DNA from: Thermoflexus sp.
Lineage (GTDB): Bacteria > Chloroflexota > Anaerolineae > Thermoflexales > Thermoflexaceae
Length of the DNA: 32,065 nucleotides
Reading direction: 5' to 3'
Assembly (NCBI RefSeq): GCF_034432235.1
Contig: NZ_DAOUCJ010000094.1
Span: 1 to 32,065 of the forward strand
This document shows, one piece after another, positions 7,643-14,745 of the stretch. Numbering within the stretch: the stretch's first letter is position 1; each line of letters opens with the position of its first letter. The position numbers and the translations under genes are program-made. The notes beneath the pieces are model-generated. The model searched no databases. It was not told the origin of the DNA and worked only from the letters and a program-made list of their open reading frames with translations.

Positions 7643-8259
7643 CCCGCTCCTTTCCACGCCGCCCACACTTCATCCGGCGTCGGCAGTTTCCGGCCACTGC
7701 TCGGATCGATCAATCGGAGCCACTCCCCCTCCGCCCGCAAATCGAGCCCCAACAGCTCGCTGCGCAGGGTAAGCGGCCCGCTCGAAAGCGGCCGGATGGG
7801 ACGGTAACCCTCCTCCGTCCATCGGAAGCCCTGCAAGGGTGGATTCAGATACTCCCCAAAGGGATCGAAGAGAAAATACTCCTTCACCCCGAGGGCCTCG
7901 TAGAGGCCCTTCTTCGATCCGAGATCCTCCCAGCGGGTGGAGGCGGAGGTCAGCTCAATGACGACATCCGGCCCTTTCCCTTCTTCCCAGACCTTATAAA
8001 CCCGCCGGGGCCGACGCGGAATCCCAAAGACCACAAAGAGATCCGGTGCCACAACCGCTCGGGGATTCCCCTCCACGTAATAAATCAACAGGTTGCCGCT
8101 AACCACCACGTTCGCGTCGTTCTCGAAAAAATGGCGCAGCATGAACAGCAGGTTAAACAGGTTATCGCGATGGATTTCGGTTTCCGCCACAGGCTGCCCA
8201 TCCCCCTCCGGGTAGTGGATGTCCGTTATGGTTGTAAGAGGATATTCGGCACCCATCAT
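7639..8259 (-). CDS. Uma2-family putative endonuclease, complete
   Basis: This is a 206-residue Uma2/DUF820 protein with a PD-(D/E)XK-like core: Asp73 in VVAPDLFVVF, Glu102 in PDVVIELTSAST, then LGSKKGLYEALGVKEYFLFDP with the conserved Lys and the GVxEYxxxDP signature. The C-terminal segment covers the usual substrate-recognition strand region. Two consecutive ATGs (8259 and 8256) follow GGGAGG; either could start the protein. It sits between the cysteine desulfurase (10-nt gap) and mnmA (4-nt overlap), so it is expressed with tRNA thiolation genes. Uma2 genes are often scattered without functional linkage, so whether the placement matters is unknown. Nuclease activity is inferred from the fold only. 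Confidence 0.88.
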   Translation of the reverse strand: MMGAEYPLTTITDIHYPEGDGQPVAETEIHRDNLFNLLFMLRHFFENDANVVVSGNLLIYYVEGNPRAVVAPDLFVVFGIPRRPRRVYKVWEEGKGPDVVIELTSASTRWEDLGSKKGLYEALGVKEYFLFDPFGEYLNPPLQGFRWTEEGYRPIRPLSSGPLTLRSELLGLDLRAEGEWLRLIDPSSGRKLPTPDEVWAAWKGAG

Positions 8260-8268
8260 GCCCTCCCT

Positions 8269-9477
8269 TTATCCCCGATGGCCGGGCCGGGCTTGCTCCG
8301 CCTCTCCCACCTCCACCGCCTGCATCTCCCGCAGCCGGGCGACGACCCGGGGGAGGACGTCCAGAACATAGTCGATGTCCTCATCGGTGCTGGACTTCCC
8401 CAGGGTGAGCCGGAGGGAGCCGATGGCCCAATCGTGGGGCAGGCCCATCGCCACCAGCACCTCGGAGGGCTCGGCCCGGCCGCTCGTGCAGGCCGATCCG
8501 GTGCTGGCGGCAACCCCCTCCACATCCAGGGCCAGCAGAAGCTCCTCCCCGTTAATCCCCCTGAAGATAAAGCTCGCGTGATGCGGCAGGCGCTCTGTGG
8601 GATGGCCTGTGAGGCGGGCGTCCGGCACCCGCTCCAGAATCCCCCGGATCAGCCGGTCCCGCAGCCGCCGGAGCCGGGCGTTCTCGCTCTCGCGGCTTTC
8701 CTGGGCCAGGCGCAGGGCCGTGGCCAGCCCGACGATCCCAGCCACGTTCACGGTCCCGGCCCGTCGACCTCGCTCATGCCCGCCGCCCGTGATCGTCGGA
8801 AGATAGGGCGTCCCCTGACGGATATAAAGGACCCCCACCCCTTTCGGCCCGTAAAACTTGTGAGCGGAGAGGGTCATCAAATCCACCCCCAGCCGGTTCA
8901 CATTCAGATCCAGCATCCCGCCTGCCTGCACTGCATCCGTATGGAAAGGGATGCCTTTGGCGCGGGCGATCCGGGCGATCTCCGCGATGGGCTGGATCGT
9001 CCCCACCTCATTGTTGGCATACATCACGCTGATGAGCACCGTGTCCTTCCGGATCGCCCGGCCCACATCGTCGGGGTTCACCATGCCGTATTCATCCACA
9101 GGCAGGTAGGTGACCTCGAAGCCGAAGACTTCCTCCAGCTGACGGGCGGTGTTGAGCACCGCATGGTGCTCCACCGAGGAGACGATGAGGTGATTCCCCC
9201 GGCCCGCCCGACGCTGTGCGAGGGCCACCCCACGCAGGGCCAGATTGTCGCTTTCGGTCCCCGAGCCGGTGAACACGATCTCCATCGGATGACAGCCCAG
9301 GATGGCCGCCACGGTGCGGCGGCTCTCCTCCAGCGCCTTCGCCGCCGCCCGCCCGAAGCGATGGATGGAGGCGGAGTTCCCATAGATCTCCGTGAAATAC
9401 GGCAGCATCGCCTCTACCACCCGCGGGTCCACCGGGGTGGTCGCCGAATGATCCATGTAAACCGTTCGCGCCGCCAT
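8269..9477 (-). CDS. Cysteine desulfurase (NifS/IscS type, class I/II border)
   Basis: This 402-residue PLP enzyme releases sulfur from cysteine as a protein persulfide for tRNA thiolation and Fe-S assembly. MDHSATTPVDPRV starts the fold; His104 in SVEHHAVL stacks on PLP; Lys207 in LSAHKFYGPKG forms the Schiff base; Cys330 in ASTGSACTSG carries the persulfide. The ATG at 9477 has GGGAGGG upstream. The order desulfurase, Uma2, mnmA with tight spacing points to supply of sulfur to MnmA. No iscU, iscR or suf genes are visible nearby, which favours a tRNA-modification role, but a general role cannot be excluded. Confidence 0.95.
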   Translation of the reverse strand: MAARTVYMDHSATTPVDPRVVEAMLPYFTEIYGNSASIHRFGRAAAKALEESRRTVAAILGCHPMEIVFTGSGTESDNLALRGVALAQRRAGRGNHLIVSSVEHHAVLNTARQLEEVFGFEVTYLPVDEYGMVNPDDVGRAIRKDTVLISVMYANNEVGTIQPIAEIARIARAKGIPFHTDAVQAGGMLDLNVNRLGVDLMTLSAHKFYGPKGVGVLYIRQGTPYLPTITGGGHERGRRAGTVNVAGIVGLATALRLAQESRESENARLRRLRDRLIRGILERVPDARLTGHPTERLPHHASFIFRGINGEELLLALDVEGVAASTGSACTSGRAEPSEVLVAMGLPHDWAIGSLRLTLGKSSTDEDIDYVLDVLPRVVARLREMQAVEVGEAEQARPGHRG

Positions 9478-9636
9478 AGCCCTCCCCTCCCGACCATGGC
9501 TTTTCCTTCATCCTCAGAACATCCGCCGTTCGGCTTCCATCCGGGTGACCGGATGGTCCTCCTCGAGGCCCAGTGGGCCACAGAGAGGTAAAAGAAAATC
9601 TTTTTCGGGCTGGAAATCTGCAGCACCGATTCGCAA

Positions 9637-9654
9637 AGGAGCAGCGCTCCTCAT
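9637..9654 (-). terminator. Weak hairpin downstream of recO
   Basis: AGGAGC (9637-9642) and GCTCCT (9646-9651) form a 6-bp stem with a 3-nt loop; read on the minus strand it is followed by TTTG. It lies in the 280-nt gap between recO and the cysteine desulfurase. The gap otherwise shows no gene and no clear promoter for the desulfurase operon. Confidence 0.35.
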
Positions 9655-9757
9655 TCTAAATCTTTGAGGAAGAATCCCGCAAAACCTCATCGTGAAACGG
9701 GGAGGGCGAGGCCCCGTCGTTACCGGCGGCCGCGGGATGGCCGGGAGAGGGGGGTGT

Positions 9758-10564
9758 CTATGGCTGATCCTCGGGCGCGCTGAGCTTGCCCCCTGCCAGG
9801 GACGCGCGGGTGAGCTCGCTGAGGAACGCCAGAGAGCGAGGTCGGCGCTCCAGGATGGCCAGGAAGTGCCGGCCCACCAGCTCCCCGATCTCCTGGAGCG
9901 TCTGCGGGCTGAAAGGGGCATCCCGGAAGGCGGAGTAAGGGCTTCGGAGCGCGAAGCGCATCGCCTTGAGGGCCCGACGGCTCAGCGGACGGGCCGCCGG
10001 GAATCGCGGGGCGCATCGGGGGCAGAGGACGCCTCCCCGTGGGGGGTCGAAGCCGTAGGGCCCGCGTTCCTCCCGGAGGGGTTCCCCGCACCCCACACAG
10101 AATTCCACCTGGGGGCGGAACCCGGCGATCTCCAGGAGATGGAGCTCATAATAACGGACGATCCGCTGGAGCTCCTCTTCCATGTCCAGCCGATCCAGCG
10201 TGTCTGCCAGCAATCGATACAGCGCCCGGCTCTCCTCCCCCTCGGGAGCGAAGATCTCCGCCAGCTCCGCCGCATAATGGGCCATTGCGCTGCGGATCAG
10301 ATCCTCACGCAGATGAGGGTGGGCGGCGATCACCTCCGCCTGGCTGATCACATCCAGCTCCCGTCCCCGGGCCAGGAGCAGGGACGTCCGCATGAACCGC
10401 TCCAGGTGTCCGGCTTTCCGGCTCCGGATCTTCCGCACGCCCTTGGCCAGCACCCGGAGCTTCCCAAACTCCGGCGTCAGCAGGGTGAGCAGACGATCCG
10501 CCTCCCCGAAATCTGATCCCCGGAGCACAATGGCCTCGGTTCGATAAAGGCGTTCCCGATCCAT
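9758..10564 (-). CDS. recO: DNA repair protein RecO
   Basis: The 268-residue recombination mediator helps load RecA at single-stranded gaps together with RecR. The N-terminal OB-fold is YRTEAIVLRGSDFGEADRLLTLLTPEFGKLRVLAKGVRK, typical of the family. A helical middle region follows, with a zinc-binding module (CVGCGEPL and LCPRCAPRF) in the C-terminal half. The length is normal (about 240-270 aa). It starts at an ATG at 10564 and follows the cold-shock gene by 122 nt on the same strand. It is possibly the last gene of the HD-LysM-cold-shock group or separately transcribed. Confidence 0.94.
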   Translation of the reverse strand: MDRERLYRTEAIVLRGSDFGEADRLLTLLTPEFGKLRVLAKGVRKIRSRKAGHLERFMRTSLLLARGRELDVISQAEVIAAHPHLREDLIRSAMAHYAAELAEIFAPEGEESRALYRLLADTLDRLDMEEELQRIVRYYELHLLEIAGFRPQVEFCVGCGEPLREERGPYGFDPPRGGVLCPRCAPRFPAARPLSRRALKAMRFALRSPYSAFRDAPFSPQTLQEIGELVGRHFLAILERRPRSLAFLSELTRASLAGGKLSAPEDQP

Positions 10565-10686
10565 CGCTCACCCCTTCCCCTTCACATCCCAGGGAAGGGT
10601 CTTTATGGAGAAAGCCAAGCGATCCCCTGGCCACATCTCTGCATCCGCCCCCACGGGAATCGAGACCATTCCCTCACCCTTGCTTC

Positions 10687-11112
10687 CTACCCTGCTGAGG
10701 GGGTGGAGCGTTGCGATTCCGGGAGAGAGGCCGCCGGATCGGGAACGGGCGTCACCCGAACGGCCTGGGGCCCCTTCGGGGTGATCTCGACCTCGAACGT
10801 CACCGGCTGATTCGCCTCCAGGATCAGCCCGGGGCGAGCAATCCCGGTCCGATGGAAGAAGATCTCCGTGCCATCCTCACAGCGGATGAACCCGTAGCCC
10901 TTCTCCGGGTTGAACCACTTCACCCGGCCTTCATAGACCTGCCCAGGCTCCAGCTTCCGCTTCGGTTTGGCCGCCTCGGCGCGGCATCGGGGGCACATGG
11001 TCGGCTCGACCAGCGGCTGACCGGCCTCCACCATGCGCCGCTGTTCGGTAACAGTGAACACAAAGGGACGCCCGCATTTCTCACATGTCAGGAGCTTATC
11101 CGCAAAAGGCAT
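10687..11112 (-). CDS. Zinc-ribbon plus cold-shock-domain fusion protein
   Basis: The 141-residue protein has two parts. The N-terminus has four cysteines, Cys10 and Cys13 (LTCEKCGRPF), then Cys40 and Cys43 (MCPRCR), forming a zinc ribbon resembling the stand-alone 'probable zinc-ribbon' family. Residues 57-122 are a full cold-shock domain with EGRVKWFNPEKGYGFI (RNP1) and IFFHRTGI (RNP2), so nucleic-acid binding is expected. A short disordered tail rich in Pro and Ser ends the chain. Ordinary CspA proteins are about 65-70 residues and lack the zinc module. The start follows AAAGGAG. A role as an RNA chaperone or translation-associated regulator is inferred; the target is unknown. Confidence 0.88.
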   Translation of the reverse strand: MPFADKLLTCEKCGRPFVFTVTEQRRMVEAGQPLVEPTMCPRCRAEAAKPKRKLEPGQVYEGRVKWFNPEKGYGFIRCEDGTEIFFHRTGIARPGLILEANQPVTFEVEITPKGPQAVRVTPVPDPAASLPESQRSTPSAG

Positions 11113-11195
11113 GGGGCTCTCCTTTGGAGCTGAGGGAAATGATTTTCACGAACATTCCATCGCGAAGAAAGCTCACAGCTGAATGGAGAAGCCAC

Positions 11196-12326
11196 TCATC
11201 GCGTGGGCGCGGGAGGCGGCTCGCCGGCACGCCATCGGAAAGTCCGCGCGGACGCGGGACCAGCGGGGATAAAGCGCACCGCTCCATCCTGCTCGACCAC
11301 CCGACGCACGACCTGGACGGTCCAGCGGAAGGTGTGGAAGGCATGGTCCTCGCTGACCGCTGCTTGAAGCATGGTCGCTGGGACATGCCAGGCCGTCGAT
11401 CGCGTGCGGAATTTTCCGATCTCTGCGCCATCCTCCCGGAACAACCGAACCTCATACCATTCCCCCACCTCCAGCTGCCCAATCGAGACCCACTGGAGCA
11501 GCACCGGCAGTCCCGATCCTTCGACCTGGGCCCCATCCGGTGGATATAGCAACGGCGGCGGCGGATAAGTAGGTTCCGGCGTGGGCGTCGGCGTTGGAGT
11601 CGGGCCCGGTGCCGGGGTGGGCGTGGCCAGCGGGATCACCAGGGTCTGGCCCGCCTGGATCCGCTCCGGGTTTGCGATCCCGTTCGCCGCCTGGATCGCC
11701 TGCAGGGAGACCCCATATTGCTGGGCGATCGCCAGCAGCGTCTCCCCCGGCTGAACCACATGAACGATTTTATCGGGTCGCGGCGTCGGAGAGGGAGTGA
11801 CCCCGGGTGGTAAGGTCGGCGTCGCCAGGATCGGTGTGGGCGTGTAAACCGGAACCAGCAGCACCTGCCCGACTACAATGAGGTCCCCGGACAGGTTATT
11901 CAGCTGACGGATCGCATCCACCGGGACCCCGTAACGCATGGCGATATCCAAAAGGGTCTCCCCGGCCTGAACCTGGTGCTGGAGCGGAGGGATCGGCGTG
12001 GGGGTCCAGGTAGGGGTCGGCGTGAAGGTGGGAGTGAGCGTCCGAGTGGGCGTGGACGTCCAGGTCGACGTGGGTGTCGGGCGAGTCATCGCCGCCCGGG
12101 CCATCCGGAGGACCCACCAGCTTCCCCCTGCCAGGATCAGGAAGATCAGCGTGGCCCCCAGCAAGGCAGACCGCCAGGGAACAGGTGGCTCCGGCTCCGG
12201 CTCTGGGATTTCAGAAGGCCGTGTGAGATCAGCCCCGCAGCGCCAGCAGGTGCGGGACCGACGGGAGACCGGCATCCCGCACTGAGGGCACCGGCGGAAG
12301 GGACCAGCAGAACGGGTTTCCGTCAT
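11196..12326 (-). CDS. Membrane-anchored zinc-ribbon protein with two extracytoplasmic LysM domains
   Basis: This is a 376-residue protein. Domains in order are: a cytoplasmic zinc ribbon (Cys13, Cys16, Cys27, Cys30; CPQCG and CWRCG), a Pro/Glu spacer, one membrane helix at about 53-73, and a Thr-Pro linker. LysM-1 follows at 117-159 (QAGETLLDIAMRYGV), then a second Thr-Pro linker, LysM-2 at 188-232 (QPGETLLAIAQQYGV), a third linker and a C-terminal beta-rich domain of about 120 residues (LLQWVSIGQLEVGEWYEVRLF...). The LysM modules suggest binding of peptidoglycan or another N-acetylglucosamine polymer. Its ATG overlaps the stop of the HD gene by 4 nt and lacks its own good ribosome site, so coupled translation is likely. 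No catalytic domain was recognised. Confidence 0.85.
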   Translation of the reverse strand: MTETRSAGPFRRCPQCGMPVSRRSRTCWRCGADLTRPSEIPEPEPEPPVPWRSALLGATLIFLILAGGSWWVLRMARAAMTRPTPTSTWTSTPTRTLTPTFTPTPTWTPTPIPPLQHQVQAGETLLDIAMRYGVPVDAIRQLNNLSGDLIVVGQVLLVPVYTPTPILATPTLPPGVTPSPTPRPDKIVHVVQPGETLLAIAQQYGVSLQAIQAANGIANPERIQAGQTLVIPLATPTPAPGPTPTPTPTPEPTYPPPPLLYPPDGAQVEGSGLPVLLQWVSIGQLEVGEWYEVRLFREDGAEIGKFRTRSTAWHVPATMLQAAVSEDHAFHTFRWTVQVVRRVVEQDGAVRFIPAGPASARTFRWRAGEPPPAPTR

Positions 12327-12901
12327 CGGGAGGAACCATCCAGGCCGAGAATCGGGGCGATTCCCTGCATGGCCTGCAACACCATGGCCACATGCTGATC
12401 CAGGGGAACGCCCAGCTCCGCTGCCCCGCGCTCGATATCGGCGCGATTCACCCCCGCGGCGAACCGTTTATCTTTCCATTTTTTAAATATCGAATCCACC
12501 GTCACACTGTAAAGGCTACGATCCGGCCGGACCAGGGCCACGGCGGTGATCAGCCCGGTGAGCTCATCGACGGCGAACAGCGCCTTATCCCGAAGGGTGA
12601 TGCGGGGGACCCCGGTAACTTCCGTGGCATGGGAAAGGATCGATCGGATGATATCCTCCGGCCAGCCCCGCTCCCGGAGGATCCGGGCCCCCTGATTGGG
12701 GTGGCCATCCGGGGCTACCTGAGGATAGCGCTCATAGTCGAAATCGTGCAGCAGACCGACGATCCCCCATGATTCTTCATCCTCTCCGAAGTGGCGGGCA
12801 TATGCCCGCATCGCCGCTTCCACCGCCAGCATATGACGGCGAAGGTTCTCGCTCCGGGTGAACTCGCAAACCAGCGCCCACGCATCCTCCCGGGTGGGCA
12901 T
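12323..12901 (-). CDS. HD-domain hydrolase
   Basis: The 192-residue metal-dependent phosphohydrolase-fold protein has likely metal ligands His23, His52-Asp53 (GLLHDFDYERYP) and Asp112 (DELTGLI); His67 (GHPNQG) and His91 (LSHATE) are extra conserved histidines. This pattern matches the small HDIG-like proteins often annotated as HD superfamily hydrolases, whose substrates (nucleotides or phosphoesters) are mostly unknown. GGAGG lies very close to the ATG. It heads the leftward group with LysM, cold-shock and recO genes, downstream of a good promoter at 13003-13031. Confidence 0.85.
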   Translation of the reverse strand: MPTREDAWALVCEFTRSENLRRHMLAVEAAMRAYARHFGEDEESWGIVGLLHDFDYERYPQVAPDGHPNQGARILRERGWPEDIIRSILSHATEVTGVPRITLRDKALFAVDELTGLITAVALVRPDRSLYSVTVDSIFKKWKDKRFAAGVNRADIERGAAELGVPLDQHVAMVLQAMQGIAPILGLDGSSR

Positions 12902-13251
12902 TTCCTCCTACCTCCCTGAGTATTCCGCTTTGAATCCAGCTGCTCAGGTCCTGCTCATGAAATTCACCCCATCGAAGCGCGAGCCCGGATTCAGGGAACG
13001 CTATTCTGTATCGAAGCAAACAGAATGTCAAGAATCGTTTCCCCCGGGCTCTCCCCAGGCTGACCATGGAAGGTCAAATCTTCCGCTACAGCCTGTCGGA
13101 TCCCTCTTCGCACACCTTCAGGGCTTCTCGGGAATCTTACTCATCCTGATTCCTGATAGAGGGTGGAGAGAGAAGGCGGGGGACACTCCCCGCAGCCCCC
13201 CAGCAGGGGGCAAAAGCCCCTGCATCCCCATGGATCACATTCCAGGGGATC
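12902..13251. other. Intergenic region between the leftward HD operon and rightward tRNA-Lys
   Basis: No gene is supported. It holds the HD promoter and, at 13203-13223, a hairpin (GCAGGGG with CCCCTGC around an AAAA-containing loop) without a U-tract. The rest shows nothing notable. Confidence 0.5.
13003..13031 (-). promoter_or_regulatory. Sigma70-like promoter for the HD-LysM operon
   Basis: On the minus strand a consensus TTGACA (plus-strand 13026-13031) is followed 17 nt later by CAGAAT (13003-13008, 4 of 6 matches to TATAAT). Transcription would begin near 12996, giving a leader of about 95 nt before the HD ATG. Confidence 0.6.
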
Positions 13252-13280
13252 TTGACACCGCCCCGAGCCCCCGATATACT
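13252..13280 (+). promoter_or_regulatory. Consensus sigma70 promoter of tRNA-Lys
   Basis: TTGACA (13252-13257), a 17-nt spacer and TATACT (13275-13280) form a near-perfect housekeeping promoter. The predicted start is about 13287, only a few bases before the mature tRNA 5' end at 13294. Confidence 0.85.
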
Positions 13281-13293
13281 TTAGAAATGAAGT

Positions 13294-13366
<73 letters not shown>

Positions 13367-13374
13367 CCTCCGCT

Positions 13375-13413
13375 CGCCCCGGGAGCGATGGCTCCGCGGG
13401 GCGATTTGTTTAT
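13375..13413 (+). terminator. Intrinsic terminator of tRNA-Lys
   Basis: CGCCCC (13375-13380) pairs with GGGGCG (13398-13403), and the inner GGAGC with GCTCC, forming a GC-rich hairpin. It is followed by ATTTGTTTAT, just 8 nt after the tRNA. Confidence 0.8.
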
Positions 13414-13522
13414 CGGCGGTCCTCCATGACAGGCCCCGCGCGCCTTCCCGTTCCGTCATGATCTCTCCACCGGGCTCAAAGATAAGCCTGCCCTCATTGA
13501 TCCCTCGAGAGGGAACGATCCT

Positions 13523-14281
13523 TCACCTGGATTCCTCCGCCAGTAAACGGGCGAGACGATCGGGCTCATCGGTGATGATCGCGGCCACGCCCAGATGGAT
13601 CAGCCGGCGCATCTCCTCCACTTGGTTCGCCGTCCATGCGACCACGGCGTATCCATGCCGGCGACACCAGCGAACCGTTTCCTCGTCGATCATCCGAACA
13701 TGCAGATGGCGCGCCTGGTGTGGGGCCAGGAACGCGAACCAGGCCCGGCGCAGGGGAAGAGGCAATTCAGGGCCTATAAGAAGGCCGCGGGGGATCTCCG
13801 GCGCCAGCCGCCAGGCCCACCGCAGGGCCAGGGGATTAAACGAGGAGAGCAACACCCTCCCGGCAAGCCCATATCGGCGCACCCGCTCCACCACAGCGCG
13901 AACCCACCTGACACTCCACGGGGTGAAGGCCTTTAACTCGATGTTGTAAAGAGCCCGATCCCCAAAAGCCTCGAAAACCTCATCCAGGGTGGGGATCCGC
14001 TCGCCGGCGAAGCGAGGGTCCTTCCATGCGCCCGCATCCAGCGCTTTCAGCTCCGCAACCGTCTTCTCCCATACCCGGCCGGAACCATCCGTGGTCCGGC
14101 GGAGGTCGGCATCGTGCAGGACCACCGGGATGCCGTCCCGGGAGAGGTGGACATCCAGCTCAAAGCCATCGGCTCCCAGCTCCAGGGCCAGACGGAAAGC
14201 CCTCAGGGTGTTCTCCGGAGCGATCCGGCTGGCCCCCCGGTGGGCGAGATTCAGTGGGCGATCGGATCGGAAGAAATCCAT
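13523..14281 (-). CDS. Glycerophosphodiester phosphodiesterase
   Basis: This is a 252-residue TIM-barrel GDPD that hydrolyses glycerophosphodiesters to an alcohol and glycerol 3-phosphate. The catalytic motif is at the start: His14 in LAHRGAS, Glu23 in APENT, Glu41 and Asp43 in GFELDVHLSRDG, and His56 in VVLHDADL. NIELK and the C-terminal AVVAWTANQ and GVAAIITDEPD match the family. No signal peptide is visible, so it probably acts in the cytoplasm. The ATG at 14281 has GGGAGGAGG upstream; the frame stays open further upstream but without family similarity. A TACAAT -10-like box lies about 95-100 nt upstream on the minus strand (14376-14381) without a good -35. It stands alone between the tRNA and divergent genes. 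Confidence 0.93.
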   Translation of the reverse strand: MDFFRSDRPLNLAHRGASRIAPENTLRAFRLALELGADGFELDVHLSRDGIPVVLHDADLRRTTDGSGRVWEKTVAELKALDAGAWKDPRFAGERIPTLDEVFEAFGDRALYNIELKAFTPWSVRWVRAVVERVRRYGLAGRVLLSSFNPLALRWAWRLAPEIPRGLLIGPELPLPLRRAWFAFLAPHQARHLHVRMIDEETVRWCRRHGYAVVAWTANQVEEMRRLIHLGVAAIITDEPDRLARLLAEESR

Positions 14282-14487
14282 CGGAATCCTCCTCCCGGCG
14301 CCGAATCGGGACGCTCCCCACGGGGAGCTTCCAGGAGGGGAGATTCCGCCCCCTGGATCACACCGGCTGTTTTTAATTGTAGAGGATCGCCCGCCGGGGG
14401 ACTGCATCGAATTCCCGACACGGGTTTGCGCTCCTGCAACAACCCGTCCAAAATGAAAACACCGGAAGGACCCAGGAGGAGGAGCCC

Positions 14488-14700
14488 ATGATCCCCCCTT
14501 CCCGCCTGCGCTGGATTCGCATTTTCCTCGCCGGGCTGATCGGCTCTGCCGCAGGATGGATGGTGGCCACGGCGATGCTGCTGGCCTTTGCCGCCAGAGG
14601 GCCTCTCCCCGCAGGGGGTGAGATCCTGATCCCGACCACCTCGATCAGCGCGGCGCTCCTGGCCGCCTGGCTGGCCTGGGTTAACTGGGGCGAATCGTGA
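14488..14700 (+). CDS. Small two-helix membrane protein, unknown function
   Basis: The 70-residue protein begins at an ATG behind a strong AGGAGGAGG site. It has two hydrophobic helices: about residues 11-35 (IFLAGLIGSAAGWMVATAMLLAF) and 50-67 (TSISAALLAAWLAWVNW), separated by a short Pro/Gly loop. The N-terminus is positively charged (RLRWIR), suggesting it lies in the cytoplasm. It is 45 nt upstream of the GH1 glycosidase on the same strand and probably cotranscribed. I do not recognise the family; the clean ribosome site and membrane topology support a real gene. Confidence 0.65.
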   Translation: MIPPSRLRWIRIFLAGLIGSAAGWMVATAMLLAFAARGPLPAGGEILIPTTSISAALLAAWLAWVNWGES

Positions 14701-14745
14701 AGCAACGGCGGGGATCACCCGCTTCATCCGGAGAAACGACCGCCT

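Noticed and set aside
8131..9591. 486-residue plus-strand frame opposite the cysteine desulfurase
   Set aside because: Shadow frame; the minus strand carries all catalytic residues of NifS/IscS.
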